64,000 nucleotides of DNA from assembly GCF_008831035.1 (NCBI RefSeq), contig NZ_WAJR01000001.1, positions 186,001 through 250,000 on the forward strand, read 5' to 3'. The notes under the pieces were generated by a model. The model saw only the letters and a list, made by a program, of their open reading frames with translations. It did not search any database and was not told where the DNA came from. Both the position numbers and the translations under genes were made by a program. Of this stretch, positions 42,464 through 50,209 are shown one piece after another (positions within the stretch are counted from its first letter, which is position 1; each line of letters begins with the position of its first letter). The stretch is from Ellagibacter isourolithinifaciens. GTDB lineage: Bacteria; Actinomycetota; Coriobacteriia; Coriobacteriales; Eggerthellaceae.

Positions 42464-43449
42464 TGGATGGCTCCCTTCGACCATTTCATGAGGTGTTTCT
42501 GACACTTGAACAAGATGGTCAGCAACACGAAAGCCATCAATATGAATATGATTATGGTGCTGAAGATGAGATCGAACTCATTCCAACCCTGCGCGTAGTT
42601 GATGACCCACCCAAGCCCAGCCTGCACGCCGAGCGTCTCGGCACCGACAAGCGACGTCATGGAAAAGCAAAGGCCCATGAACAACCCAGTAAAGATGTTG
42701 GGAAGAACCGCGGGGTAAATCACGTGAAGAATGATATGGAGCGGCGAAGCCCCCATGATCTGGGCACGCTCAATATAGACTTTGCGTACACCGCGAATGC
42801 CGCCCGACAGATTCACCGACAGCGGAAACCACGTGGTGAGCGCCACCAAGAACACTGAAGCGATGTGGCTTGACGGCGCCAAAACCATGGCAATGGCCAT
42901 CCAGGCCGTGGAAGGCACGGGACCTATTACCTTGATGATGGGCTGCAGCCAATAATTGAAGAAGCGGCTGTAGCCCATGAGAGTTCCGTAAATCATTCCC
43001 GCAACGAAACCGCACGCTACGCCTTCAAGAAGAAGCGTGAACGAAGCCGAGAAGTTCTTCCAAACCTTTGCGCCGTCTTCGAACACCGCTGCGATAATTG
43101 CATCGGGGCTCGGCATGACCGGCAAGAGCAGGTTTCCCGTTTTCGTCGTTTGATAGGTGTAAAGCGACAGCAGGGCAACTAGAGCAATGAGCAACCCCCA
43201 ATATCGAACAACTCTCCTACGAATACCGGGAAACCAAACCGACAAGACGGAAAGCGCAAGATACGCGGCAAACAAGATGCGAAGAAATATCGGGTAATAG
43301 CGCTCCACATACCCTTCAGGATAAACCGTGGGCACAAGAGCATCGAAGCCTATCGCAACGGCGATGGCGGCAAGTGCGGCGAGAAGCTTCAGAGCGTCCT
43401 TCGCCTCGATGAAGTTAACCTTCCCGAAGACTGATTCTGTCGACATCAT
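42457..43449 (-). CDS. NitT/TauT-type ABC permease A
   Basis: 330 aa. Two or three helices precede the BPD permease core, whose EAA loop is ERAQIMGASPLHIILHVIYP. The N-terminal VPTVYPEGYVERY is shared with permease B. ATGs at 43449 and 43446 are equally good starts, with no strong Shine-Dalgarno. It follows the radical SAM paralogue 3 gene by about 40 bp. Confidence 0.92.
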   Translation of the reverse strand: MMSTESVFGKVNFIEAKDALKLLAALAAIAVAIGFDALVPTVYPEGYVERYYPIFLRILFAAYLALSVLSVWFPGIRRRVVRYWGLLIALVALLSLYTYQTTKTGNLLLPVMPSPDAIIAAVFEDGAKVWKNFSASFTLLLEGVACGFVAGMIYGTLMGYSRFFNYWLQPIIKVIGPVPSTAWMAIAMVLAPSSHIASVFLVALTTWFPLSVNLSGGIRGVRKVYIERAQIMGASPLHIILHVIYPAVLPNIFTGLFMGLCFSMTSLVGAETLGVQAGLGWVINYAQGWNEFDLIFSTIIIFILMAFVLLTILFKCQKHLMKWSKGAIQW

Positions 43450-43490
43450 GTTTCGCAATTCACAACCGTCTCAACAACACATGCGGGCTT

Positions 43491-44501
43491 TTAGAGCATC
43501 CAGCCCGTTGACGGTCCCTCGAGAACCTTCCAGTCAGAGGCGGCAAACATCTTGCGCAGCTGCTTGATGTTGCCGCCGCGTCCGCCGTGCTCGGTGCGCT
43601 CGACGGTGTCGCGCGGGTTCGTGCCAACTTCCGCCCATGCCAGGTTGGCGCCTGCAGCAGCAGTCATCACCGTGTTTGCCGAGCAGTTCAAGCGCAGATC
43701 GCGGCCTGTCGCAAGGCGATAGACGGCAACCATGTTTGCGTTGACGATGTCGGTGAGCATGCCGCGGTCCTCCAGCAGGGTGCCGGGAACGGTGATGCGT
43801 TTGCCCACGCCGGCGGAAACCGGGTTGGTTGAGATGCAGCGCATCGTCGCCTCAGTAAGCTCCTCGGGCGTGTTCTCGGGACCGACAGGCTCAACGCACG
43901 TGGAGAGGGAAAGGCCCGCTTCGCGCATGTTGGCGAACGTCTGCATGCGGTTCTCGACGGGGATGTCGGTGTCGACGCCCTCGCGCATGCGAACGGCATG
44001 GTAGGCGCCGTTCGCACCCGCGGCCTTGAGCTCCTTGCACTGGGCGAGATTCATGTCGGCGGTGTTGACGAGCAACGGCATGTCGGCCGGGATGACCTCG
44101 CGCACCGAGCCCACCATGTCGACGAGCTTGTTAAAGCTGTAGCTCGCAGTGGTCAGCATGAGCAGGAGGTTCGCGCCCTCCTCCATGTAGATCTTCGCAT
44201 ACTCCAGCACGTCTTCTTTCGGGAGCTCATACTTGCCCTTGCGCACCGTGTTGCACGAGGCGAAGGAGCAGAACTTGCAGTTCATGGGACAGATGGTGCT
44301 GTTGAGGCCGATCTGCGCATGGATCTCGGCGGTCCCATTCGCTGCCTGCATGGACAGCTCCTGCCCTGCCCAGCGGATATACGCCGCTTCTTTGCTGCTG
44401 GCCTCAACGCGATAAAGGGCGAGCGTCTCCTCTTCGGTAAGCCCGTTGCCCTGAAGGCCCTTCTCGACGATGTCGTAAATGTGTTGGTCAAAAACCTGCA
44501 T
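43491..44501 (-). CDS. BioB/HydE-like radical SAM protein, paralogue 3
   Basis: 336 aa and first gene of the 11-gene operon, with AAAGGAG before ATG 44501. The cluster motif is C71, C75, C78 in ICPMNCKFCSFASCN. YHAVRMREGVDTDI, STCVEPVGPENTPEEL, LRLNCSANTVMTAAAGANL and WAEVGTNPRD align it closely with paralogue 1. The Cys in TCVEPVGPE matches BioB Cys188 and the Arg in LRLNC matches Arg260, but BioB's other two cluster cysteines are absent. It ends WKVLEGPSTGWML, close to the WEVLEGPSAMF of paralogue 1. The reaction is unknown. Confidence 0.86.
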   Translation of the reverse strand: MQVFDQHIYDIVEKGLQGNGLTEEETLALYRVEASSKEAAYIRWAGQELSMQAANGTAEIHAQIGLNSTICPMNCKFCSFASCNTVRKGKYELPKEDVLEYAKIYMEEGANLLLMLTTASYSFNKLVDMVGSVREVIPADMPLLVNTADMNLAQCKELKAAGANGAYHAVRMREGVDTDIPVENRMQTFANMREAGLSLSTCVEPVGPENTPEELTEATMRCISTNPVSAGVGKRITVPGTLLEDRGMLTDIVNANMVAVYRLATGRDLRLNCSANTVMTAAAGANLAWAEVGTNPRDTVERTEHGGRGGNIKQLRKMFAASDWKVLEGPSTGWML

Positions 44502-44541
44502 GTCTATGCTCCTTTTGAATTTGGTCTGAAAACGCACGATG

Positions 44542-44585
44542 CAATTGCGTTAAGCAATTGTATGTCATGATTCATTACTGGACAA
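44542..44585 (-). promoter_or_regulatory. Promoter and palindromic operator of the 11-gene operon
   Basis: On the minus strand TTGTCC (44580-44585), 17-bp spacer, TACAAT (44557-44562). The -35 and adjoining spacer, TTGTCCAGTAATGAATC, match the plus-strand promoter at 31362 at 16/17. A perfect palindrome CAATTGC-GTTAA-GCAATTG (44542-44560) overlaps the -10 and start point and is a likely repressor site. Confidence 0.8.
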
Positions 44586-44702
44586 GGTCTATTATAAAAT
44601 CCAAGCGCATTCGCTCCCGAATGGCGCGGCAAGCGGAAGGGGGGCTGGTCTCCGTCGAGGTGGCGCGAGCGCAGCCTTACCCTATTCCCACACGCGTCCC
44701 TC

Positions 44703-45443
44703 CTAGCGGTCAGACAGCGTCGCCTTGTGCGGTAACGCCCCGGGGAAGGCCTCGGCCAGAGGCTGCATCCCCTCGATCGCATCAAGATCAAAGCACCCTG
44801 TGAATAGCCCCTTGCCGAGAGAGGCGACGTGATCGGGCATGCGAACCCTCGTCAGACGACGGCAGCTCCTGAACGCCTCGTCTCCTATCCGGTCCATCGA
44901 ACGAGAGAGCGTCACCTCTTCCAACGCGGAGCATCCTGCGAAAGCTCCCCTGCCCAGTTCCTTGACGCCGGAGAGGAAGGACACTTCAGTTAAACGGCCA
45001 CAGCCGCAGAAGGCGTCGCTCTCGACAGTGCCCACGCGCATGCCGCCCAAAACCGAGCGAAGGGAATCGCATTGGGCGAAGGCAGACGCGCCAATGCGAA
45101 ATAGCCAATCCGGCAGCACGACCCGCTCAAGGGAGACGCAGCCGCAGAACGCCCCCTGCCCCAATTCGAACAGCGCCGGGGGGAGCACGATTTCGCGCAG
45201 GGAAGAGCACTGCGCGAAGGCTTTGCCCCCTATCGACTCCAAGCTCTCGGGCAACGTGATGGTCTCTATTTCGCCATGCCCCATGAATGCACTGGGAAGA
45301 ATCTGAGTCGTTCCCTCGGGGACCGTGACGTGCTGGCGGTCATTTGAGCAATAGCGCTCGAGAATGAGAGAGAAGCGAGCGCCGCTGCCTGCGCCGCAGG
45401 ACGAACGGGTTGCGGCGGCTTCCCTGTCGTTGAATGGATTCAA
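44703..45443 (-). CDS. BspA-type leucine-rich repeat protein without signal peptide
   Basis: 246 aa from TTG 45443 with AGGAG five bases upstream. From residue 40 on it is made of about eight LRR_5-type repeats of 23 residues (for example ITLPESLESIGGKAFAQCSS and VVLPDWLFRIGASAFAQCDS), with a Cys near the end of most repeats. BspA-like proteins are usually exported, but no signal peptide or anchor is visible here, so it may be cytoplasmic. It is upstream of, and in the same direction as, the radical SAM operon, but that operon has its own promoter. Confidence 0.82.
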   Translation of the reverse strand: MNPFNDREAAATRSSCGAGSGARFSLILERYCSNDRQHVTVPEGTTQILPSAFMGHGEIETITLPESLESIGGKAFAQCSSLREIVLPPALFELGQGAFCGCVSLERVVLPDWLFRIGASAFAQCDSLRSVLGGMRVGTVESDAFCGCGRLTEVSFLSGVKELGRGAFAGCSALEEVTLSRSMDRIGDEAFRSCRRLTRVRMPDHVASLGKGLFTGCFDLDAIEGMQPLAEAFPGALPHKATLSDR

Positions 45444-45555
45444 GGCATCTCCTAAACGTAGAGCCTGCAAGAGAAGAAGACAATACGGTCAATATGGCCA
45501 ACAGCAAGGCTCTCAAGCAATAGGCGAACCAGTTTCGATCCGCGAAAGCAGCAAA

Positions 45556-45596
45556 CAGCCCCGACCGAGTGGTAAAGCGAGACTCGGTCGAGGCTG
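45556..45596 (-). promoter_or_regulatory. Leader hairpin of the LRR gene (possible attenuator)
   Basis: CAGCCCCGACCGAGT pairs with ACTCGGTCGAGGCTG at 14 of 15 positions around 11 nt. On the minus strand GGGGCTGTTTGC follows, so it could terminate part of the transcripts before the LRR start 113 bases on. Confidence 0.6.
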
Positions 45597-45621
45597 TCCA
45601 CTTGTGTTTCAGACAGTGGCT

Positions 45622-45650
45622 AGTGTATGACATTGTCCAATAGTTGTAAA
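45622..45650 (-). promoter_or_regulatory. Promoter of the LRR gene
   Basis: On the minus strand TTTACA (45645-45650), 17-bp spacer, TACACT (45622-45627). The spacer contains TTGTCCAATA on the opposite strand, which resembles the TTGTCCAxTA start of the two radical SAM promoters. Confidence 0.6.
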
Positions 45651-45836
45651 GACCTTTTATTTATTTCTCGAAGAACCGCAGCCCTTTCCTCTCTTTCCGT
45701 GCTGGGGCTGGTTGTAGAGCGTTTGGCACTTCAGGATACGAAAGATCTTCGTTTTCGGCTGCGCGAGCCACCGGCGGCATCCCGATTTGTTTTTCGCAAT
45801 ACAAAGCAAGCGATTAATAGTCGTTAGCTTCCGATG

Positions 45837-47123
45837 TTAATTATTAACGCCGCAAAATATCCGGTCGATGCGCCGCAGCGCAGGCCCGCAATGCCTCGCG
45901 CCCGCCCTGGGATACAGTTCGGAAGCGCGCTTCATGCCCGTCTTCAGCTGATTGGCCACCTCGTCCAGAACGGCGCACGCACGTCTCCTTGGCACTCCCC
46001 ACCTTACCGACTCCTCGACAAGGTCGTTTCGCCCAAGACGGTCTATGCGAATCAGGCCGTTGACGCGCATGCCCATATACGGCGTTTCGGGCGTAATCTC
46101 CAAAGCGGGAACAACGTCATACATAGGCGCCAGCGTAATCGTCTGACGATCGGGATGAAGCAACGCGTAGTTTTTTGCGTGGGCATCGGTATTGCCCAAA
46201 GCAACATTTACGGCCATCTGGCGAAGCAGCTGTTCGATTTCCCCCATAGGGTCAACGGAGTACATACGCAAGAGCTTGGCTATCCCCAAAAACGACGGGT
46301 CGCTTTTCTTCAGGGAGGAAACCGCGGCATACTTTCCCGATGGCGCCAGGCCAAGCGCCTGAGCGCAATCCTCCTGATGCAGGCGGACGACCCTGCCGTC
46401 AACCATTGCCCGGTCGAAGCGCTTTACCACCAGCGTCTGGGGCGCATCCTCGTTTTCGAGGAGGGCAACCTCAGAAGTGGCCGTCGCATACGCGGCGGCG
46501 CGCATCGCCCACGCCTCGCCCTCTATCATTCCCGGGAACTTATCCGGCTGCGGCTTCAGAATATGCGTCGAAATGGCCCCGTTCAGCGGAATGCCCACAT
46601 GTTCCAACCGCACAAAACCGCTCTCGAGAGGGGGAGCGTCTTGCGCCGACACGCAGATCTTCTCTTGGAAACCGCCGAGAGAAACCCTCAGCGTTTTCGC
46701 GCTGTCGTAAGGATGGCCTGGAAGCGCCCCAAGTCGCTTGGCCAGGTCGACTTCGCCAATCTCTTCGAAACAGTCATCGGCAACCGCCGCACGATTTCGG
46801 TCCGGAGGCTCGACCGCAACGGCTCCGGCGCACTCCCACCCCACCTCTTCCAAAAGCGATAGATAGTCGTCGGCATCCACACCGAAGAACCGGGATATCT
46901 CTTCGGCGCGCGCATCCTCGGGCAACAGGCCGGCAAACCAATTCCTCGTTACATCCGAAGGGAACGGATTCGATGACACGGGAAGCGCGGTGGACAGAAG
47001 CGGAGAATCGGGATGGGCTGACGAAAGCGACTCTGCGAACCTAAAGCGCGCACCGTTTTTGAAGGGCTCCAAAAAACCAACCACTTCGCCATGAAGGCGC
47101 ACAACGAGATTCTCAGATTTCAT
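45837..47123 (-). CDS. hipA: HipA-type serine/threonine kinase toxin
   Basis: 428 aa. The HipA N-terminal domain (VRLHGEVVGFLEPF) precedes the kinase with SLGGFQEKICV (Gly loop), LVVKRFDR (ATP lysine) and the catalytic GNTDAHAKNYALL followed by YDVVPAL. HipA kinases inactivate aminoacyl-tRNA synthetases such as GltX and induce dormancy. All catalytic residues are present. It overlaps hipB by 11 bp. Its position next to the tRNA-Pro attachment site fits a role in keeping the island. Confidence 0.92.
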   Translation of the reverse strand: MKSENLVVRLHGEVVGFLEPFKNGARFRFAESLSSAHPDSPLLSTALPVSSNPFPSDVTRNWFAGLLPEDARAEEISRFFGVDADDYLSLLEEVGWECAGAVAVEPPDRNRAAVADDCFEEIGEVDLAKRLGALPGHPYDSAKTLRVSLGGFQEKICVSAQDAPPLESGFVRLEHVGIPLNGAISTHILKPQPDKFPGMIEGEAWAMRAAAYATATSEVALLENEDAPQTLVVKRFDRAMVDGRVVRLHQEDCAQALGLAPSGKYAAVSSLKKSDPSFLGIAKLLRMYSVDPMGEIEQLLRQMAVNVALGNTDAHAKNYALLHPDRQTITLAPMYDVVPALEITPETPYMGMRVNGLIRIDRLGRNDLVEESVRWGVPRRRACAVLDEVANQLKTGMKRASELYPRAGARHCGPALRRIDRIFCGVNN

Positions 47124-47379
47124 GTTTTGCCCCTTGCGACGGAACGGTCACGGAAACTTCGGCGTTTTTCGGAACGACCACAAGGCGAAGGCCCAACAAC
47201 TGCAACGCGAGTTCAAGCGTTTTCGTAGAAACGCTCTTTCCGTTTTCGAGCGCGGAAAGCGTCGCATGGGAAACGCCAACCATTTCGGCAAATTCATCTT
47301 GGGTATAGCCGCGTTCACGGCGCCTCTTCTTCAGAAACGTCCCCACCTGTTTGACGGTGTAAGCGTTTGTCCAAGTCAC
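47113..47379 (-). CDS. hipB: HipB-type antitoxin, XRE-family regulator
   Basis: 88 aa. The helix-turn-helix spans YTQDEFAEMVGVSHATLSAL, followed by ENGKSVSTKTLELALQLLG as in HipB. It should bind HipA and repress the operon. GTG 47379, nine bases after AGGAG, is preferred to a TTG that abuts the Shine-Dalgarno. Repeated TTGTCAAACA sites lie 24-52 bp upstream. Confidence 0.92.
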   Translation of the reverse strand: MTWTNAYTVKQVGTFLKKRRRERGYTQDEFAEMVGVSHATLSALENGKSVSTKTLELALQLLGLRLVVVPKNAEVSVTVPSQGAKHEI

Positions 47380-47400
47380 GAAAACCAACTCCTCCGCTCA

Positions 47401-47431
47401 GTTTGTCAAACATATTAGACATTGTCAAACA
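47401..47431 (-). promoter_or_regulatory. Probable HipB operators
   Basis: TTGTCAAACA occurs at 47403-47412 and 47422-47431, 19 bp apart; the first is part of the near-palindrome GTTTGTCAAAC (47401-47411). The spacing of about two helical turns fits a dimeric autorepressor. Confidence 0.65.
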
Positions 47432-47538
47432 GAATTGCAATATCAAATATCATTGATAATCTATTATTGCGGCGAAATATCAAGAATTTTTGCAAATTGC
47501 GAACATTCGGGCCAACTTTGGCGGAGCTAAAACGAGTT

Positions 47539-47691
47539 CTAGCAATTAAGGAAGCAGGTGCTCTTTGAGACGGCCTCAGCTGCGGTAATGCGCTTCAGCT
47601 TGCAGCAAATGGCCCGAACCACCCTTTCTGGTTCGGGCCATTTGCTCTCCGCCTGGTTGACCCTGTACAGGTAAACGTAGAAGTTCACCAT
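47539..47691 (-). CDS. Possible 50-aa peptide of unknown function
   Basis: A 50-codon frame from ATG 47691 begins MVNFYVYLYRVNQAES and ends CFLNC. AGGGGG lies 11 bases upstream. No family is recognised. The frame reads through the perfect 18-bp palindrome at 47604-47646, so it may be an accident of that structure. Confidence 0.3.
   Translation of the reverse strand: MVNFYVYLYRVNQAESKWPEPERVVRAICCKLKRITAAEAVSKSTCFLNC
47604..47646. repeat. Perfect 18-bp palindromic hairpin near the island end
   Basis: AGCAAATGGCCCGAACCA (47604-47621) pairs fully with 47629-47646 across a seven-base loop. There is no T-tract on either strand. It lies inside the island, about 130 bp from the tRNA-Pro end. Confidence 0.85.
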
Positions 47692-47732
47692 GAGGATTCT
47701 TGCCCCCTGGGGCTTCACATTTGAGCGGGAAA

Positions 47733-47770
47733 CAAAAAAGCAGGTCAGAAGATTTGTCTTCTGACCTGCT
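47733..47770 (-). terminator. Terminator of tRNA-Pro
   Basis: AGCAGGTCAGAAG / CTTCTGACCTGCT, 13 bp perfect with a six-base loop, followed on the minus strand by TTTTTTG. It ends nine bases past the tRNA CCA. Its stem differs from the terminator beside the truncated copy at 30828. Confidence 0.92.
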
Positions 47771-47775
47771 GTAAT

Positions 47776-47855
<80 letters not shown>

Positions 47856-47892
47856 ATTCATTTGTTTGCCGTCCGCTTAAGACAGCTCGTTT

Positions 47893-47921
47893 ATAATACC
47901 GTTACCCTTAACTGGTTTCAA
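47893..47921 (-). promoter_or_regulatory. Promoter of tRNA-Pro
   Basis: On the minus strand TTGAAA (47916-47921), 17-bp spacer, TATTAT (47893-47898), about 38 bp before the tRNA 5' end. It overlaps the last codons of coaBC. Confidence 0.8.
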
Positions 47922-49170
47922 GCCCCAATTTCAAGAATTCTAGGGCTTTATCGAGAATTCTGTCGGCAAGCTCGCGTTTTCCAAGCTCAGGAAGATGCTG
48001 CTCCCCCGAAGCAGACACAAAAGTCACCTCGTCCGAGTCGGCACCAAAACCTTGACCGCGAGAAACGTCGTTTGCCACGATAAAATCGGCCTTCTTGCGA
48101 GAAAGCTTGCTGAGAGCGTTATCGATCACATCGTTCGTCTCGGCGGCGAAGCCCACGACTACCTGTCCCGCACGCTTTGAAGCTCCGCACGAGGCAAGGA
48201 TATCGGGGTTCTCGACGAGCTCGATGCGCGAGAGCGCCTCGTCGTCGACGCCCTTCTTGAGCTTGCGGTCGAAGGCCGTGCGCGGGCGGAAATCGGACAC
48301 CGCAGCGGAGAAGACGGCGATATCGGCAGATGGGAACGACTCATCGACAGCTGCTTTCATCTCCCGCGCCGTGCTTACGCGTACCATCTTCGCGCCACGA
48401 GCATCCGTAAGGGCGACCGGGCCCGTGACGAGGGTGACATCGGCACCGCGCTCAACGGCAGCCTCGGCGATCGCAAAGCCCATCTTGCCCGTCGAGGGGT
48501 TAGAGATGAAGCGCACGGAATCGATCTGCTCGACGGTGGGTCCCGCCGTCACAACGACGCGCTTTCCCACCAGGTCTTTCTTGCGTCCGAGCACTTCGAG
48601 GGCATACGATACGATGTCCGCGGGGTCGGCGAGGCGACCTCGCCCGACGTCTCCGCAGGCCAGATAGCCTTCTCCAGGCTCGATGAAACGCACCCCGCGC
48701 GAGGCGAGAAGCTGCATGTTGCGCTGCGTCGCCGCGGCCTCGTACATATGGACATTCATCGCGGGCGCCACCGCGATCGGCGCCGTGCAGGCGAGCGCGG
48801 TCGTCGAGAGCAGGTCATCGGCGATGCCCGCGGCCATCTTCGCCAAAACATTCGCCGTGCAGGGCGCGATGAGGAACAGGTCGCACTCCTCGGCAAGCGA
48901 CACGTGATGAATCGGGTCGCCCGGACCGTCGCCGAACGTGTCGACTGCGACAGGTTCGTGCGTCAAGGCGCGGAACGTGGTCGGCCCGACGAACTCGCAA
49001 GCGTTTTTCGTCATCACGACTTTCACGCGCACGCCCGCCTTTTGCAAGCCGCGAAGGATCTCGCAGGATTTATAGGCAGCGATGCCCCCGGTGACGCCGA
49101 GAAGCACCAACGGCGTGCTCGATGCCCTCCCGTTCGCATTCCGCATCTTCGTCAAATCGATTTCGCCCAT
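47908..49170 (-). CDS. coaBC: Bifunctional phosphopantothenoylcysteine decarboxylase/synthetase CoaBC
   Basis: 420 aa. The CoaC half has GVTGGIAAYKSCEILRGL, the catalytic His in IHHVSLAEECDLFLIAPCTAN, PAMNVHMYEA and the Cys of YLACGDVGRGRL. The CoaB half has FISNPSTGKMGFAIAEAA, SAAVSDFRP and KLKKG. It adds cysteine to phosphopantothenate and decarboxylates the product, two steps of coenzyme A synthesis. ATG 49170 follows GGAAGGGG. It is the last gene of ileS-lspA-rluD-hemH-coaBC. Confidence 0.96.
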   Translation of the reverse strand: MGEIDLTKMRNANGRASSTPLVLLGVTGGIAAYKSCEILRGLQKAGVRVKVVMTKNACEFVGPTTFRALTHEPVAVDTFGDGPGDPIHHVSLAEECDLFLIAPCTANVLAKMAAGIADDLLSTTALACTAPIAVAPAMNVHMYEAAATQRNMQLLASRGVRFIEPGEGYLACGDVGRGRLADPADIVSYALEVLGRKKDLVGKRVVVTAGPTVEQIDSVRFISNPSTGKMGFAIAEAAVERGADVTLVTGPVALTDARGAKMVRVSTAREMKAAVDESFPSADIAVFSAAVSDFRPRTAFDRKLKKGVDDEALSRIELVENPDILASCGASKRAGQVVVGFAAETNDVIDNALSKLSRKKADFIVANDVSRGQGFGADSDEVTFVSASGEQHLPELGKRELADRILDKALEFLKLGLETS

Positions 49171-49174
49171 GACG

Positions 49175-50197
49175 TCAATCCCCTTCCCCAAGATACGGTT
49201 TCAAGACATCGCAGAGAGCGCGCACGTGCGCGCGGCTTCGGTTCAAGCACGGGACGTACACGAAGCGGGAGCCATCCACAGGATGCCCCGCAGCCCGCAA
49301 GTTGTCGCGATAGAGCTCCCCGAATTCGATTTCCACGTCGAAGCGTGTCTCCAGGCAATCGACGGAGAAGCCAGGGCAGACGACGAAGGTGCGCCCGTCA
49401 TCAACCTCGGCCAAACGCGCAAGCGTGTCTTTCGTGAAGGGAGACAGCCACGCGCGCGCGTTGTCGAAACGGCAATGATAGCTTATCGTCCACGTCTTCC
49501 TGTCAAGACCCAGTTCATCGGCGACATGCAGGCTCGTAGACCCCGTTTGAAGCTCATAGGTGTCACCATCTTCGATGTCGACAAGCGGGATAGAATGGAA
49601 CGAGAACACAAGGCGATCGCCCGGCTGCTGGCCGAACCCGGCATGCTCGATAGAGGCAGCGAGCGCGCGAATATAGCTCGGGTGCTCGGCATATCCCTCC
49701 ACTACCGTCGTTAGGCCTTTGAAGCGAGTCCTCCGCACGGCGCGAGCGACCCCCTCTTTCACGGAGAACGTCGTGCTGTGCGCGGTTTGCGGGTAAAGCG
49801 GCAGCACGACGATGCGGTCGCATTCGAGCTCGCGAAACTCACGGAGCGCCTTTTTGATGGGCGGCTCGCCGTAGTTCATCGCGATGCGGACGGGGGCATC
49901 GAATCCCTCGCTTTCAAGGCGCGCCTCGAGCGCTGCCGCGAGCTCCTTGTGCGTCACGAGCAAGGGCGAGCCCTCTGGGGTCCAGATCTTTCGGTACTTC
50001 TCAGCCGACGCGACGCTTCGCTTCGGCAAGATGGCCAAATGGAGGATGAACCACCAGATGAAACGATTCATGGGCGCGATGTGCTTGTCCATGAGAAATT
50101 GTGCTAGGTAGCGCTTGACGGCCTTCGGCTCAGGCGCCGACGGCGTCCCGGTGTTCACGAGGAGCACGCCCACTTTCTCTCTGCCATGCAACGCCAT
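49175..50197 (-). CDS. hemH: Ferrochelatase (HemH/CpfC)
   Basis: 340 aa. The catalytic His is in LVFSFHSIPL; NTGTPSAPEPKAVKRYL and VVCPGFSVDCLETRFDVEIE are family signatures. It inserts iron into protoporphyrin IX or, in many actinobacteria, coproporphyrin III; sequence alone does not settle which. No other haem gene is nearby. The stop lies four bases before the coaBC start. Confidence 0.94.
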   Translation of the reverse strand: MALHGREKVGVLLVNTGTPSAPEPKAVKRYLAQFLMDKHIAPMNRFIWWFILHLAILPKRSVASAEKYRKIWTPEGSPLLVTHKELAAALEARLESEGFDAPVRIAMNYGEPPIKKALREFRELECDRIVVLPLYPQTAHSTTFSVKEGVARAVRRTRFKGLTTVVEGYAEHPSYIRALAASIEHAGFGQQPGDRLVFSFHSIPLVDIEDGDTYELQTGSTSLHVADELGLDRKTWTISYHCRFDNARAWLSPFTKDTLARLAEVDDGRTFVVCPGFSVDCLETRFDVEIEFGELYRDNLRAAGHPVDGSRFVYVPCLNRSRAHVRALCDVLKPYLGEGD

Positions 50198-50209
50198 AAC
50201 GCATCACTC

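Larger units (their letters stand above)
45444..45836. other. Leader and intergenic region between the LRR gene and hipA
   Basis: 393 bp with no gene. It holds the LRR promoter (45622-45650) and a strong hairpin in the LRR leader (45556-45596). The rest, beyond 45660, is unremarkable sequence after the hipA stop. Confidence 0.6.
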
